A stretch of 64,000 nucleotides of DNA, from the NCBI GenBank assembly GCA_964019155.1, contig OZ025239.1, positions 230,001 through 294,000 on the forward strand, given 5' to 3'. This document shows, one piece after another, positions 12,821 to 26,153 of this stretch. Position 1 is the first letter of the stretch, and each line of letters begins with the position of its first letter. A program made the position numbers and the translations under genes. This stretch comes from Osedax fenrisi (Eukaryota > Annelida > Polychaeta > Sabellida > Siboglinidae). The notes beneath the pieces are model-generated. The model had not been told where the DNA came from. It saw only the letters and a list, made by a program, of their open reading frames with translations, and did no database searches.

Positions 12821-13030
12821 CTATACAATTAGATTTCTGTAGTCTCTCGTATTCTTGATTATATTAGATCCTATTGGGCAACTGATGCACATTATATAAC
12901 CTATAACAACTCGACGTGCCACACTCAATATAACATTTGCCTTTATACCATTCATACCCATTAGTTTATTCATTACCGCGCTCTGACCTAAAGATAATTC
13001 ATTCGTACACATATATACACTCATATACAC
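12821..13030 (-). other. Unassigned minus-strand ORF, 69 residues
   Basis: The frame contains TNELSLGQSAVMNKLMGMNG and a hydrophobic stretch ending in a Cys-Pro motif. In copy B (34820-35030) a 4-bp insertion (agctagctt for agttt) breaks the frame, which argues against constraint. I do not recognise it; it may be a transposon remnant or chance. Confidence 0.25.
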
Positions 13031-13432
13031 TACATAACATATGTATTATATTATATATTTAATGTATACAATTTTAATTCATTTTATTAAGGGGGCGTCG
13101 CATAGGTAAAAATAGTAAAAAATCAGTTATTATTTTAATTTTGTTTATTTCAAAATAATACTTTATTACATGGTAGTAAATATCATGTGTCAACAAATTA
13201 CCAATGAAAACAGTCTATAAATCACATAAAAAGTGGTTTTTATGACGTTCTTTGATACAAATTAATCAATAAAAATTGAATTATTATGAAATCTACATGC
13301 CGTATACAATGTATTCATATATATTCAAATGCTGTTTTCTCAGAATAATTATTTCGTGCTAGGTAGGGTGTATATAAACGTAGGTATCACAACAACTATT
13401 ATATGTATTCTACTAATTTTTATTGTATTATA

Positions 13433-13830
13433 TAAATGAATGAATGAATGAATGAATTATATTTATTTTACTTGTATACTATAAATTAATAATTAATACA
13501 CATGGCATATGTATACAATACAATACAGCTGTATTAACTAGTTATATAATAAGTAAAATAAGGAACCCTTTAATAGCAATATGCTTTCGAGAAAGGATTC
13601 CACACAAAAATATATAAGTATTAAACCAAAAAAGGGTATTAAAGAACACAAACAAAAGAAATATGATAATAACATAACTATAATAATATATAATGAAATT
13701 AAATAACATAGTGAATTAAATATCTCAAATCTCATGTGCGGCAAACATCTAATCACAACATGCACACATGGCATGCCCGAATGGCCTTTCTCGGCTACAT
13801 GTCTTGGTATATTAGTCAAAGAGGATTTTA
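13433..13830 (-). repeat. Dispersed retroelement fragment with GAAT tail (copy A)
   Basis: (GAAT)n followed by sequence shared with 3163-3400 and 35440-35850. On the minus strand it reads GHSGMPCVHVVIRCLPHMRF and EIFNSLC, a coding-like remnant of a repeated element of unknown class. Confidence 0.5.
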
Positions 13831-14682
13831 TTGGTATATAATATTTTCTATCATAGAAATAACATATATATGAATACTTTTAGGGAGAAATTTTCTAAAT
13901 TTGTATGTGTATAATTGCAAAATATAACATTTTCTATAGAAATTCCGTAAATTAAAAAATTAAAATGTGTGCATATATATATATTATATAATATATATTA
14001 TAAAAATTACGTTCTGTAATAGCATGTGTATACATTTAATGAATAGAATATAAAATAAATTAGCTCAATTTAATGAATAGAATTCTGCGCGCTTAGTTTT
14101 GTGCAGACCCATTATTTGCTATCTCTATACATAGAGAGGCGGGCGTCGTGTGACATCCCCTTACTATATTAAATATCTTCAAATAAATTAGCTAAAATAT
14201 AATTTGTATGGAAAAATACACAATTAATTTACTTTTCTGTTAATTAAAAAAATTGTGGAACTTATACATATTATATTAATTTAAATTTTAGCATTTTTAT
14301 ATCACACCTACATCATTAATACATCATTATTTAACAGACTATTTTATTATAAATAATTTTCAATACATTTTATTTTTTTATTTAGTAGTAATTTAAATAT
14401 AATATAAATATACTCTTATACTTATAATATTATTATTTATAAATATAATTTATTAATTACATTAATTCAATATTAAATCACGATTAAATTACTTCATTTA
14501 ATTTTTGTTATTTTAAATATCGAATAATTCAGAGTTCATTGCAAAATTTATTATCTATATTTATATTATATTATATACCGACTACTAAAATTATACAATT
14601 TATTAATTATATAATCTAAATTTATGATATCATTGATACTCTAAATAATTATTTAAATTATATATATATATATTTTTTCCAG

Positions 14683-14807
14683 GTTCCTCATCAATAATAG
14701 ACAGTTTTCACGGGTGCCTGACTAATTTGACGATTACTGCAAAACAAATAGCTATTGACCTTCAAAGAAATGCTACTTCTGGACAGGATATCGAAGAGTG
14801 CACCTTA
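14683..14807 (+). CDS. Exon 10A: C-terminal end of laminin-G domain 1
   Basis: Acceptor ttttttccag with a good pyrimidine tract. Phase 1 entry gives SSSIIDSFHGCLTNLTI, the F-x-GC-(I/L)-x-N-L strand that closes laminin-G domains, and DIEECTL. A donor tta|gtttaa leaves phase 0, matching exon 11. Without splicing the frame ends at TAA 14811-14813. Confidence 0.72.
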
Positions 14808-14813
14808 GTTTAA

Positions 14814-16151
14814 ATTTGTTATTCAACATTACACACGTTACTGTAAAAACTATATTTATTTTTATATCGTTATTCGTTTTATATTTTTTCATAATTACTA
14901 CGAAAATCTCTATACTCTTGTTATTATTATTATATAATTTAAATTATTACAAAAAAAATTTTATTTATAAATAACGCAGTACAGTATTGATTCTTTTCAT
15001 TTTTATGATTTCAATGAATAATTGCAATTTTGTACGTCTTGTATTTAATGTTTAATTAAGCATTATTTGCTAGAAATATTTATCATTCTCTTATAATTGT
15101 GAATAAAACAACTATTTTATACTAATATCGATAGAATATCTATAACATTATATTATTTATTTAATATATATGTATATATAATTTTATAATTAATTAAAAC
15201 AAATTATTTTAAATAAAGAAAAGTATGTTCTGGTTAATATATGTTATATTTATTCATATTTATCAATATTGAATACATAATTATGTATTGATTGAGAAGC
15301 TGTGTTATATGTAGATGTTGATATAGTTGTGCTATATGTTACTAGGTTGTGATTGTTGTATGATGATAAAGTAGACATCAGGTGCACATAAGGTGGACAT
15401 CTGATATCTACTGACCATCGCACAAACTTGTCTCATACAACAATCAAACCCTATCAACAATAATAATTCATAATTTCTTTAGTGCTGTAAGCTGTTTATT
15501 ACTGAGGCGAGAGTTTCAATGTAGTTGCATATACCTTGTTTGAATATTAGTATTAGTTAATATTATTATTAGTTAATTATAATAATAGGTTAATAGTATG
15601 GTAAAATCTTTGTAATTTTAAATAGAATATGGGTTAATACAAATATTTCATATAAATTTAATAGATAATATATTATTATAGTTGATCTATAATTATAATT
15701 ATTAATAAATTGTATTCAAATATTTATATATATATATATATTATAGAGCTATTGTTTCATATTATTATAGTATGTAAATGAATTCAGATAACGAAGGTTA
15801 TAGTATAACAAATGTACGAGAATCGTTCAGTATTCAAATATCTGATGTCAAATTGTCTCGATACATAGATCAATATATTAATGATACCATTCTAAGTTAA
15901 ATGTGTAACTTTAATAGGCATTCGGTATGATTTATAGTTTGATATGCTAATATCTGAATAACTCAAGTAAACGCATACTATTTCCATCATATATTAATAA
16001 TTAACCACACATTTCCGATATACAATAACATCATCTACACACCTTATGGTATAGAGTGTGATGAAGCTAAACTGACCGAGAGTGAAGGCTGTGTCCTCGA
16101 CTCATGTAGCGTGTAGAACGCATGTAGTGTGGCTGTAGAGCTGCGGTGTAG
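14814..16151. other. Gap between exon 10A and antisense exon K_A
   Basis: AT-rich. An imperfect inverted repeat at 15350-15460 (gattgttgtatgatga / tctcatacaacaatcaa) could form a hairpin. AATAAA at 15102-15107 could serve as a poly(A) signal if transcripts stop after exon 10A. No coding sequence is seen. Confidence 0.4.
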
Positions 16152-16296
16152 TCAAGTGTAACGCCACGATCGTGTAGTTAGACTTCTGTAGATCACGTCC
16201 GCTATCTCTATTACAGTGATCACACTGCCCCCTATGAATAGACCCATAGAACCTCCGATATCACCTGCGTCATCAGATGTGGAGGTCAATAATAGT
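16152..16296 (-). CDS. Exon K_A: duplicate second transmembrane exon of the DEG/ENaC channel
   Basis: Phase 2 entry after acceptor catttcaag. The frame gives DDAGDIGGSMGLFIGGSVIT, then VIEIADVIYRSL and stop TGA. GDIGG-x-MGLFIG-x-S is the hallmark of DEG/ENaC/ASIC TM2, and GGS occupies the GxS selectivity filter. The coding sequence appears identical to K_B. Copy A lies 22 kb downstream of the rest of the channel gene, so it is an orphan or an alternative last exon. Confidence 0.8.
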
Positions 16297-18336
16297 CTTG
16301 AAATGTTCATTAATATGTGTTTATTTAATAGAATACTTTAGATTCTTTTTGTAATTATTAATTAATTTGGTAAATCAATAAATTAGAGATAATCAATATC
16401 AAAATATCACTACATCAATGTAGAAAATATATACTAGTTATATAACATAAATATATTGAAAATATAGTAACGTATACTTATAGGTAGTATTCATGTATGA
16501 AAGGAGGACTTTGATACACCATCAATATATTCAATGTTGATAATTATAAAACTAAAAGTTTGTTATCAATAATTATTGAGTTTTTATTCGTAACATATTT
16601 ATATCTTATATCACCAAAGTCATTCACTAAGAATATCTACTGGACATTTATATTAAAATGTTCGATTTGAAATCAATTGATCAACTATTTCATTATACAA
16701 TCAGCACGATGCCTGTGAACGTTATTTTAAAACACTATTACTTTACAAAAGAGATAACTGCCAGCGAGTTAATATAGTAAATATAGAGTGTACATATAAC
16801 GGTGTAGTAGGTAATGTAAACACATTTATGTTATGTGTTCTATACTATATAAAGACTATAGTTTGTAAATTAAATAAACATCCCTCATATTATGAAGTAG
16901 GTAGGCTATACCTATATAACATATATGTTGGGGTCATCATAGATTAACATATTTCATTTAAATTTAACAAAGAACAATACATTTTTACTAACTAAACAAA
17001 AAGGAAAGCGATACGATTTCCTTTGTTCGGTTTCTTCATAGGTCAATTGTTTCATGAATATATTCATCGTTATGAAATTGTTACTGTTCAAAAATATAAT
17101 GAGTATTAATAGTTTGTATTACAATGTATAAAGTATACTTTCTCACTTTTAGCAAAGGGCTTTGCTGTTAGTAAGAACAAGTCAAGTAAGAATAGCTGGT
17201 TTACATCGATGCAATAGTTTTATTTTGTAGATTAAAGAAGTAAATATAAAATATTGTATTTGGATACTTCTTGAATGTATTTAATAGTGATATAACTTAT
17301 ACTACTATAAGTAATAAGTATAATTGTGATATATATATTTTATATAGTGAATAATTGTAGTATTGTAATCATGTTATTATACAAATGCATAATATACCAT
17401 ATTAATACACATACTAAAAAATGGGCAAGATATTATTATTAATACTTTATTTTAACACTGTTTATTAACATAAGTTTTATAATTCATGTATACACTATAA
17501 TTATACATATATTATTTCTATTAATAATATTATTATATTTGAAGATTTTAATATTTACTTGAATACAAATCATACTAGTAAAACACAGGAACATTTTACA
17601 ATAAACATACTTAATGAATTGTATTGTATATATATATACTATCAATAGGTCATAAGTAAACCTGTATCAATAGGTCATATAATAGGTCACCTATATCAAT
17701 AGGTCATATAATAGGTCACCTGTATCAATAGGTCATATAATAAGTTATCTATATTGATAAGTATGTCTTCATTATTGATACTTTTTTGTTATTTACAAAA
17801 ATAACTATTATTATCTGGAATAATTATTTCTGATATATCTGATCACTTACCAATGTTACTAAATATAAATTTATAAAATGTATATACAAACAACATATAA
17901 TTAATGACAATACTCGTTTGATTATAGTTTAAAATATAATAATTGAATTTAAAAAAAAATAATAATTAAAAATGAACCGGACAATTTTTAAAATATATTT
18001 TATTGATAGAATAATTGTAGAATAATTTTTCTACGTATAAAATGTAACATTTAAAGGAAAGATTCATTCCTTGTAGTACATTGAAAATAAAACCTCGTTG
18101 GTTATAGGAGGTCTTGGTATTACACGTAATCCTATATGTGTTCAAACAGCTGATAATAAGTAGGTATGACCTAAGCGAGTTTTAGTCTAGACTTATTCAG
18201 TATGTCAACCTCGGCTTGTTTTATTTCGTACACGAGGGATCATTCAATATTTATTATTTATATTAGAAACAATAAAATATCATATTCACATAATACCGAT
18301 ACCTATATAGGTTATCTTAATATTAAATGTTCTAAC
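16297..18336. other. Intron between K_A and J_A
   Basis: AT-rich. A tandem repeat of about 29 bp (tatcaataggtcatataata) lies at 17640-17755; copy B has fewer units. Otherwise nothing was recognised. Confidence 0.5.
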
Positions 18337-18500
18337 TTGAAGAAAACGGGATTGATTACTGTACTTCGTTTGAAATCTTCCAGAATACCGACAAACTTCA
18401 AATACGATCTCTGTAATTCCAGGGGTTTCTTACCGACAAGATTTACGAAATCGTTATCCGATGCCACCTCACTAAAGTCTTTCATCATGCGTTTATATCC
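18337..18500 (-). CDS. Exon J_A: duplicate penultimate exon of the DEG/ENaC channel
   Basis: Acceptor atgtacag, phase 0 entry, aa|gttaga donor, phase 2 exit. The frame gives GYKRMMKDFSEVASDNDF ... GILEDFKRSTVINPVFF. It differs from J_B by one base, which changes Val to Asp in INP(V/D)FF. No copy of exon I lies beside it, because the duplication stops about 275 bp away. Confidence 0.75.
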
Positions 18501-18828
18501 CTGTACATAGTAGTATGTAGGTATGATGTAAACAATGTTATCGAGTAAACAGAATTTATTATTACTGAAATAATATCAATAACATTTATTTCAGTTATAA
18601 TAATAGGGTCCCTAGTAGTAGTAGGAGTAGGAGTAGTAGGATGTAATAAAATAATAAATAATAGATATATATTTGTAAAGCTAATTATGATTTTAACAAT
18701 ATTTACATAATTTATTTCTATAGAAATTATATAGTTTTTATAATTATAAAAGTAACAATACTTAGTAGGTTAAACCAGGGGTCTCATTAAGGAATAATAT
18801 TGGCTGCACATAAATATATAATTATTAT

Positions 18829-18876
<48 letters not shown>
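18829..18876. repeat. (AGT)n microsatellite
   Basis: Sixteen or so agt units just outside copy A. Confidence 0.95.
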
Positions 18877-19073
18877 ATTTACTTTTCCGATAGGATTAAA
18901 ATTAAATCGAAATTGTTAATAAATAAACAATAATTTTCTCGCATTTTAATTTATTTTTTAGTTTTTTTTTGTGTAATTAAAATATACGAATATTAAAAAT
19001 TGCTAATAAATAAAATCACTTAATTGATTGCCTAATTACTTTAAAGCACCGATATCGCAATTGAAATATTAAA

Positions 19074-19086
19074 CCAATCATAAATA
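19074..19086 (+). promoter_or_regulatory. Possible CCAAT box and TATA-like site of the basic-protein gene
   Basis: ccaat (19074-19078) and taaata (19081-19086) lie 41-53 bp upstream of the ATG at 19127. The two are unusually close together, so this is only suggestive. Confidence 0.25.
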
Positions 19087-19126
19087 CAAATAAATACAAA
19101 TAACCAACCCGCTTCTATACAACAAG

Positions 19127-20317
19127 ATGGTAAACAACGTAAACAGAAGATGTAAGAAAACATCAAAAGTACCAATGTTGAAGTCACGTACAATGAAAAA
19201 GAACATATGCAAGAGGGCCTCAGTTAAGAAAACGGCCGTTTCCTCAAAGAGAGTGGCGTCTAAAAGACGTTCAGTTATCAGGAAGACAACGAAAGCGAGA
19301 AAATCCTCAAAATCTCGAAGCAGATCATCTATTAGACGTGTACAGAATAAGAGAGTGGCGTCTAAAAGACGTTCAGTTATCAGAAAGCCAAAGAAAGCAA
19401 GAAAATCCTCAAAATCTCGAAGTAGATCATCTATTAGACGTGCACAGAAGAAGACAGTGGCGTCTAAAAGACGTTCAGTTATCAGGAATCCAAAGAAAGC
19501 AAGAAAATCTTCAAAATCTCGAAGCCGGTCATCTATTAGATGTATACAAAAGAAGAGAATGGCGTCTAAAAGACGTTCAGTAAACATGAAGCAAAAGAAA
19601 GCAAGAAAATCCTCAAAATCTCGAAGTAGATCATCTATTAGAAGTGTACAGAAGAAGAGAGTGGCGTCTAAAAGACGTTCAGTTATCAGGAAGCCAACGA
19701 AATCAAGAAAATCCTCAAAATCTCGAAGCATGTCATCTATTAGATGTGTACAGAAGAAGAGAGTGGCGTCTAAAAGATGTTCAGTTATCAGGAAGCCAAC
19801 GAAAGCGAGAAAATCCTCAAAATCTCGAAGCAGATCATCTATTAGATGTGTACAGAAGAAGAGAGTGGCGTCTAAAAGACGTTCAGTAAACAGGAAGCAA
19901 AAGAAAGCAAGAAAATCCTCAAAATCTCGAAGCAGGTCATCTATTAGAAGTGTACAGAAGAAGAGAGTGGCGTCTAAAAGACGTTCAGTTATCAGGAAGC
20001 CAACGAAAGCAAGAAAATCCTCAAAATCTCGAAGCAGGTCATCTATTAGATGTGTACAGAAGAAGAGAGTGGAGTCTAAAAGACGTTCAGGTATCAGGAA
20101 GCCAACGAAAGCGAGAAAATCCTCAAAATCTCGAAGCAGATCATCTATTAGACGTGTACAGAAGAAGAGAGTGGCGTCTAAAAGACGTTCAGTTATCAGT
20201 AAGTCAAAGAAAGCAAGAAAATCCTCAAAATCTCAAAGCAGATCATCTTTTAGACGTGTACAGAATAAGGCGAAGAAAGTGGCGAATAAAAGTTTAGCTA
20301 AGAAATGTCGGTCTTAA
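19127..20317 (+). CDS. Lysine/arginine/serine-rich tandem-repeat protein, possibly a sperm nuclear basic protein
   Basis: Single-exon ORF of 396 residues. ATG is in good context (caagATGg). After a basic 40-residue leader come ten 34-residue repeats (102 bp) of the type KRVASKRRSVIRKPTKARK, KSSKSRSRSSIR, CVQK, then a 16-residue tail rich in Lys. Acidic residues are almost absent. Many repeats carry one Cys. Repeats 4-6 and 7-9 match better as triplets (306 bp), showing higher-order amplification. The composition recalls protamine-like or H1-related sperm chromatin proteins and also RS-rich proteins; function is inference from composition. It is nested in an intron of the EGF/laminin-G gene on the same strand. 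AATAAA follows 46 bp after the stop, which supports a real gene. The frame is intact over all ten repeats despite many substitutions. Confidence 0.75.
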   Translation: MVNNVNRRCKKTSKVPMLKSRTMKKNICKRASVKKTAVSSKRVASKRRSVIRKTTKARKSSKSRSRSSIRRVQNKRVASKRRSVIRKPKKARKSSKSRSRSSIRRAQKKTVASKRRSVIRNPKKARKSSKSRSRSSIRCIQKKRMASKRRSVNMKQKKARKSSKSRSRSSIRSVQKKRVASKRRSVIRKPTKSRKSSKSRSMSSIRCVQKKRVASKRCSVIRKPTKARKSSKSRSRSSIRCVQKKRVASKRRSVNRKQKKARKSSKSRSRSSIRSVQKKRVASKRRSVIRKPTKARKSSKSRSRSSIRCVQKKRVESKRRSGIRKPTKARKSSKSRSRSSIRRVQKKRVASKRRSVISKSKKARKSSKSQSRSSFRRVQNKAKKVANKSLAKKCRS

Positions 20318-20362
20318 GTTGCGGAATAATGAAAGTATTGGAACTTAGGTAAATGTTTATTC

Positions 20363-20368
20363 AATAAA
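20363..20368 (+). terminator. Poly(A) signal AATAAA
   Basis: Lies 46 bp downstream of the TAA of the basic-protein gene and just before the microsatellite. Confidence 0.55.
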
Positions 20369-20387
20369 TATACTTACCAAATTGTCG

Positions 20388-21345
<958 letters not shown>

Positions 21346-23173
21346 TAAACTTGATTGGAACTGTTCTCCATATTTACCGTCCATAAATGAATTGAACACA
21401 TGGAGTAAATCATACGATACATATATCACATCAATCAAAAATAAATCAAATAATAAATCTAATTGACTATCGGTATGTAGCAATGAAAACATTACTTCCC
21501 TCATTAATTGTCGGTCACTAGTTGCTAATATTGATATCATCACACAATATATAATAGAATCTAAATCATCAATAATCGCACTTACAGAAACTTGGCTCCA
21601 TATATTAGATGATGTTACTCCTTCTTATTTTGAACCATTACATTTTAATTTTATACATAGTCCTAGATGTGATGGTAGAAATGGTGGTGGTGTTGCTTTA
21701 CTTTTAAATAATAACTATACTATACTTTCTCAAATTCGAATTAATATGACTCTATGTGATGTACTTCTTGTAAAATTTAAAACATCCCAATCTCAAATAA
21801 TAACTGTTCTCACTATATATAGACCTCCAAATAATAACCATATAATATTTTTTAAAGAATTTTCGGATCTAATACATCAACACATTAGCCCTTTCCTTAT
21901 AATTCTTGGTGACTTTAATTTTCATTTTAATTCTACATCATATCCCCATAATAAATTCAAAGATATCTGTAATGAATTATGTTTATCTCAACATGTTACT
22001 GAAACTACACATATTTCTGGAAATGTACTCGATCTTATTTTTACTCATAATAATTCTATTCTATTAGCTAAACAACCAACTAATTCTACACTATTAACTG
22101 ATCATTATGCTATTAAATGTACATTAAATATAAAAAAATATATAAGTTCTAAATTATTATCCTATCGACATTTACGTAATATTGACTTAACTAAATTTTC
22201 TCTTGATATTCTATCTAATCTTGACATAAATAATGTTACTATAACTGCACTTAATAATACACTTTCTAATCTTCTAGACACATATGCACCACTTAATAAC
22301 CGAACAATTAAAATATACTCTATAACACCATGGTTTAATCATATATGTCATACTTATAAAAAAAATACTAACATATTAAACAAAATATATAATACAAATA
22401 AAAATACAATTAATCATGATAATTTCTTATTTGCTAGATCTCAATACCGTAAACAAATGAAATCTCAAAAAACAATGTACTATAATAATAAAATTAATTT
22501 ATATAAAAATGATTCTAAAAAACTTTTTAAACTTACTAATCAATTAATGGGAAGGAACAAAAGAAAAACTTTTCCTCCTCAAAAAAATAATCTACTAGTT
22601 AATAAATTCTCAAATTTCTTTGATAATAAAATTTCCAACATATGTGATAATATCTCGAAAAGTAAATCTGTAAATAAATCTATCAATATAAATTGTTTTG
22701 ATACATGTTCATTTCCCAATAATAATTTTAATAATTTCATAACTCCAACACATACTGAAATATATAATTTGATAATTACCGCCAAATGTACTTCACCAAA
22801 TGATCCATTACCTCTCTCTATTACTAAAAAAATTATTAACACTTTAACACCTCTATATCATAAAATTATTAATATTTCACTAACTACTGGCATTATACCA
22901 CCTGAATTAACACATGCTATAATAACTCCCATTTTAAAAAATGCATCTTTAGATGATTCTATTTTATCTAATTATCGACCTCTATCTCAATTACCATTAC
23001 TCTCAAAGATTCTAGAAAAAGTTATCTATAAACAGCTCATATCTTATCTTGACTATAATGATTTATTTGATAATTACCAGAGTGCATACCGTAAACATCA
23101 TAGTACTGAAACTTCCATTATTGCACTTACTGATAGACTTCACCATTCACTTGACAACCACAAATCTTTGCAA
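21346..23173 (+). mobile_element. LINE copy 1 (ORF1 end, endonuclease, part of RT), cut by assembly gap
   Basis: Begins in the C-terminal end of ORF1 (KLDWNCSPY ... stop TGA 21463-21465). ORF2 then runs NCRSLVANIDIITQ, LTETWLH, CDGRNGGGVALLL, ILGDFNFHF and LTDHYAI, the AP-endonuclease motifs of CR1/L2-type LINEs. RT starts at NYRPLSQLPLLSKILEKV and breaks at the gap after NHKSLQ. It is almost identical to LINE copy 2, at a spacing of 2056 bp. Confidence 0.88.
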
Positions 23174-23373
23174 NNNNNNNNNNNNNNNNNNNNNNNNNNN
23201 NNNNNNNNNNNNNNNNNNNNNNNNNNNNNNNNNNNNNNNNNNNNNNNNNNNNNNNNNNNNNNNNNNNNNNNNNNNNNNNNNNNNNNNNNNNNNNNNNNNN
23301 NNNNNNNNNNNNNNNNNNNNNNNNNNNNNNNNNNNNNNNNNNNNNNNNNNNNNNNNNNNNNNNNNNNNNNNNN
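23174..23373. other. Assembly gap, 200 N
   Basis: Exactly 200 N between two near-identical LINE copies; the length is probably a placeholder. Confidence 0.98.
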
Positions 23374-26153
23374 ATGAACTAAGACCATATAATAATACAA
23401 ATAAACTTGATTGGAACTGTTCTCCATATTTAACGTCCATAAATGAATTGAACACATGGAGTAAATCATACGATACATATATCACATCAATCAAAAATAA
23501 ATCAAATAATAAATCTAATTGACTATCGGTATGTAGCAATGAAAACATTACTTCCCTCATTAATTGTCGGTCACTAGTTGCTAATATTGATATCATCACA
23601 CAATATATAATAGAATCTAAATCATCAATAATCGCACTCACAGAAACTTGGCTCCATATATTAGATGATGTTACTCCTTCTTATTTTGAACCATTACATT
23701 TTAATTTTATACATAGTCCTAGATGTGATGGTAGAAATGGTGGTGGTGTTGCTTTACTTTTAAATAATAACTATACTATACTTTCTCAAATTCGAATTAA
23801 TATGACTCTATGTGATGTACTTCTTGTAAAATTTAAAACATCCCAATCTCAAATAATAACTGTTCTCACTATATATAGACCTCCAAATAATAACCATATA
23901 ATATTTTTTAAAGAATTTTCGGATCTAATACATCAACACATTAGCCCTTTCCTTATAATTCTTGGTGACTTTAATTTTCATTTTAATTCTACATCATATC
24001 CCCATAATAAATTCAAAGATATCTGTAATGAATTATGTTTATCTCAACATGTTACTGAAACTACACATATTTCTGGAAATATACTCGATCTTATTTTTAC
24101 TCATAATAATTCTATTCTATTAGCTAAACAACCAACTAATTCTACACTATTAACTGATCATTATGCTATTAAATGTACATTAAATATAAAAAAATATATA
24201 AGTTCTAAATTATTATCCTATCGACATTTACGTAATATAGACTTAACTAAATTTTCTCTTGATATTCTATCTAATCTTGACATAAATAATTTTACTATAA
24301 CTGCACTTAATAATACACTTTCTAATCTTCTAGACACATATGCACCACTTAATAACCGAACAATTAAAATATACTCTATAACACCATGGTTTAATCATAT
24401 ATGTCATACTTATAAAAAAAATACTAACATATTAAACAAAATATATAATAAAAATAAAAATACAATTAATCATGATAATTTCTTATTTGCTAGATCTCAA
24501 TACCGTAAACAAATGAAATCTCAAAAAACAATGTACTATAATAATAAAATTAATTTATATAAAAATGATTCTAAAAAACTTTTTAAACTTACTAATCAAT
24601 TAATGGGAAGGAACAAAAGAAAAACTTTTCCTCCTCAAAAAAATAATCTACTAGTTAATAAATTCTCAAATTTCTTTGATAATAAAATTTCCAACATATG
24701 TGATAATATCTCGAAAAGTAAATCTGTAAATAAATCTATCAATATAAATTGTTTTGATATATGTTCATTTCCCAATAATAATTTTAATAATTTCATAACT
24801 CCAACACATACTGAAATATATAATTTGATAATTACCGCCAAATGTACTTCACCAAATGATCCATTACCTCTCTCTATTACTAAAAAAATTATTAACACTT
24901 TAACACCTCTATATCATAAAATTATTAATATTTCACTAACTACTGGCATTATACCACCTGAATTAACACATGCTATAATAACTCCCATTTTAAAAAATGC
25001 ATCTTTAGATGATTCTATTTTATCTAATTATCGACCTCTATCTCAATTACCATTACTCTCAAAGATTCTAGAAAAAGTTATCTATAAACAGCTCATATCT
25101 TATCTTGACTATAATGATTTATTTGATAATTACCAGAGTGCATACCGTAAACATCATAGTACTGAAACTTCCATTATTGCACTTACTGATAGCCTTCACC
25201 ATTCACTTGACAACCACAAATCTTTGCAATTATTATTTATTGATATGACTGCTGCATTTGATACCATTGACTTTACTATATTACTATCTAGACTTTCCAA
25301 TATTGGTATTACTGGAACTGCTTTCAATTGGTTTAAATCTTTCATTACTACTAGAACATACTCTGTTAAAATTAATTCTTCATTTTCTCAACCCTATCCA
25401 CTAAATTTCGGTGTCCCACAAGGTTCTGTCCTTTCTCCAATTCTATTTTCTATATATCTACGACCTTTATCAAAATTACTCCAATCATATACTTTACTAA
25501 AATATAATATATATGCAGATGATATTGTATTACACACATTTGCAACTAACTCTACACAAAATAATTATTTTCAAGACTGTATTAACTCTACTACTAACTG
25601 GCTTACTAATAATAACTTACTAATAAATTCAAATAAAACTAAACTAATTAATATTTCTAGAACTCGCACTGCATTTCCAAATATCTATATCGGTACAGAT
25701 AATATTACTCCTATTACTAGTACAAAGTATCTTGGAATAACTATTTCACAAGATCTATCGACTGAAATACATGTAAAAGATATACTTAAGTCTGCATCAT
25801 ATAATGTTTACAATTTAAAAAAAATTCGCCCTTTCATTTCACTAAATACAGCTAAAATATTATCTACTTCACTAATTATTTCTAAACTAAATTACTGCAA
25901 CTCTTTTCTTTATAAAATTAATACTACATTACTAAAAAAATGTGATTCCATTATAAATAGGTGCATTCGAATTATATTTAAAATTCCTTATACTGATTAT
26001 TCTACAAGTATTTCTGAACTTCGTTCTAAAATCAATTGGCATAATACTAAGCAATCTATTATATATAAAATACTCACTATAACGCATAAAGCTATAGTAT
26101 TTAAGAAACCTATGTATATATATAATATGCTACAGTTATCTATTAATAACTAA
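23374..26153 (+). mobile_element. LINE copy 2, ORF2 with intact endonuclease and RT core, 3'-truncated
   Basis: ORF1 end (ELRPYNNTNKLDW to TGA 23519-23521), then ORF2, open to 26153. The endonuclease (LTETWLH, GDFNFHF, TDHYAI) and RT (LLFIDMTAAFDTIDF, FGVPQGSVLSPILF, IYADDIVLH) keep their catalytic residues. The protein ends early at MLQLSINN, exactly where the next LINE begins, so the C-terminal tail and 3' UTR were lost at the junction. It differs from copy 1 at only a few positions (V/I, V/F, T/K, T/I, R/S), so the copies are young. Confidence 0.88.

Larger units (their letters stand above)
11382..14682 (+). other. Intron 9A
   Basis: AT-rich. It holds an unassigned minus-strand ORF (12821-13030) and a dispersed repeat (13433-13830). 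A GC-richer patch at 12180-12290 has no consistent frame. Confidence 0.5.
11175..18775. repeat. Segmental duplication, copy A (7.6 kb)
   Basis: Nearly identical to 33175-41407 apart from small indels and one about 0.6 kb block present only in copy B. It contains plus-strand exons 9A and 10A and minus-strand exons K_A and J_A. Homology starts inside the ACT run and stops after taggttaa. The offset is 22005 bp at exon K. Confidence 0.95.

Noticed and set aside
13538..13819. ORF with GMPCVHVVIRCLPHMRFEIF considered as an independent gene
   Set aside because: The same block recurs with a GAAT-tailed 3' end at other positions, so it is part of a dispersed element.
16020..16300. Plus-strand Cys-rich frame (CDEAKLTESEGCVLDSC) that looked like another EGF repeat
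   Set aside because: It has three in-frame stops, and the minus strand of the same bases is the TM2 exon K_A.
19078..19731. Antisense ORF with LLRDFEDFLAFFGFLITERL repeats
   Set aside because: Shadow of the basic-protein gene, created by its 102-bp periodicity.
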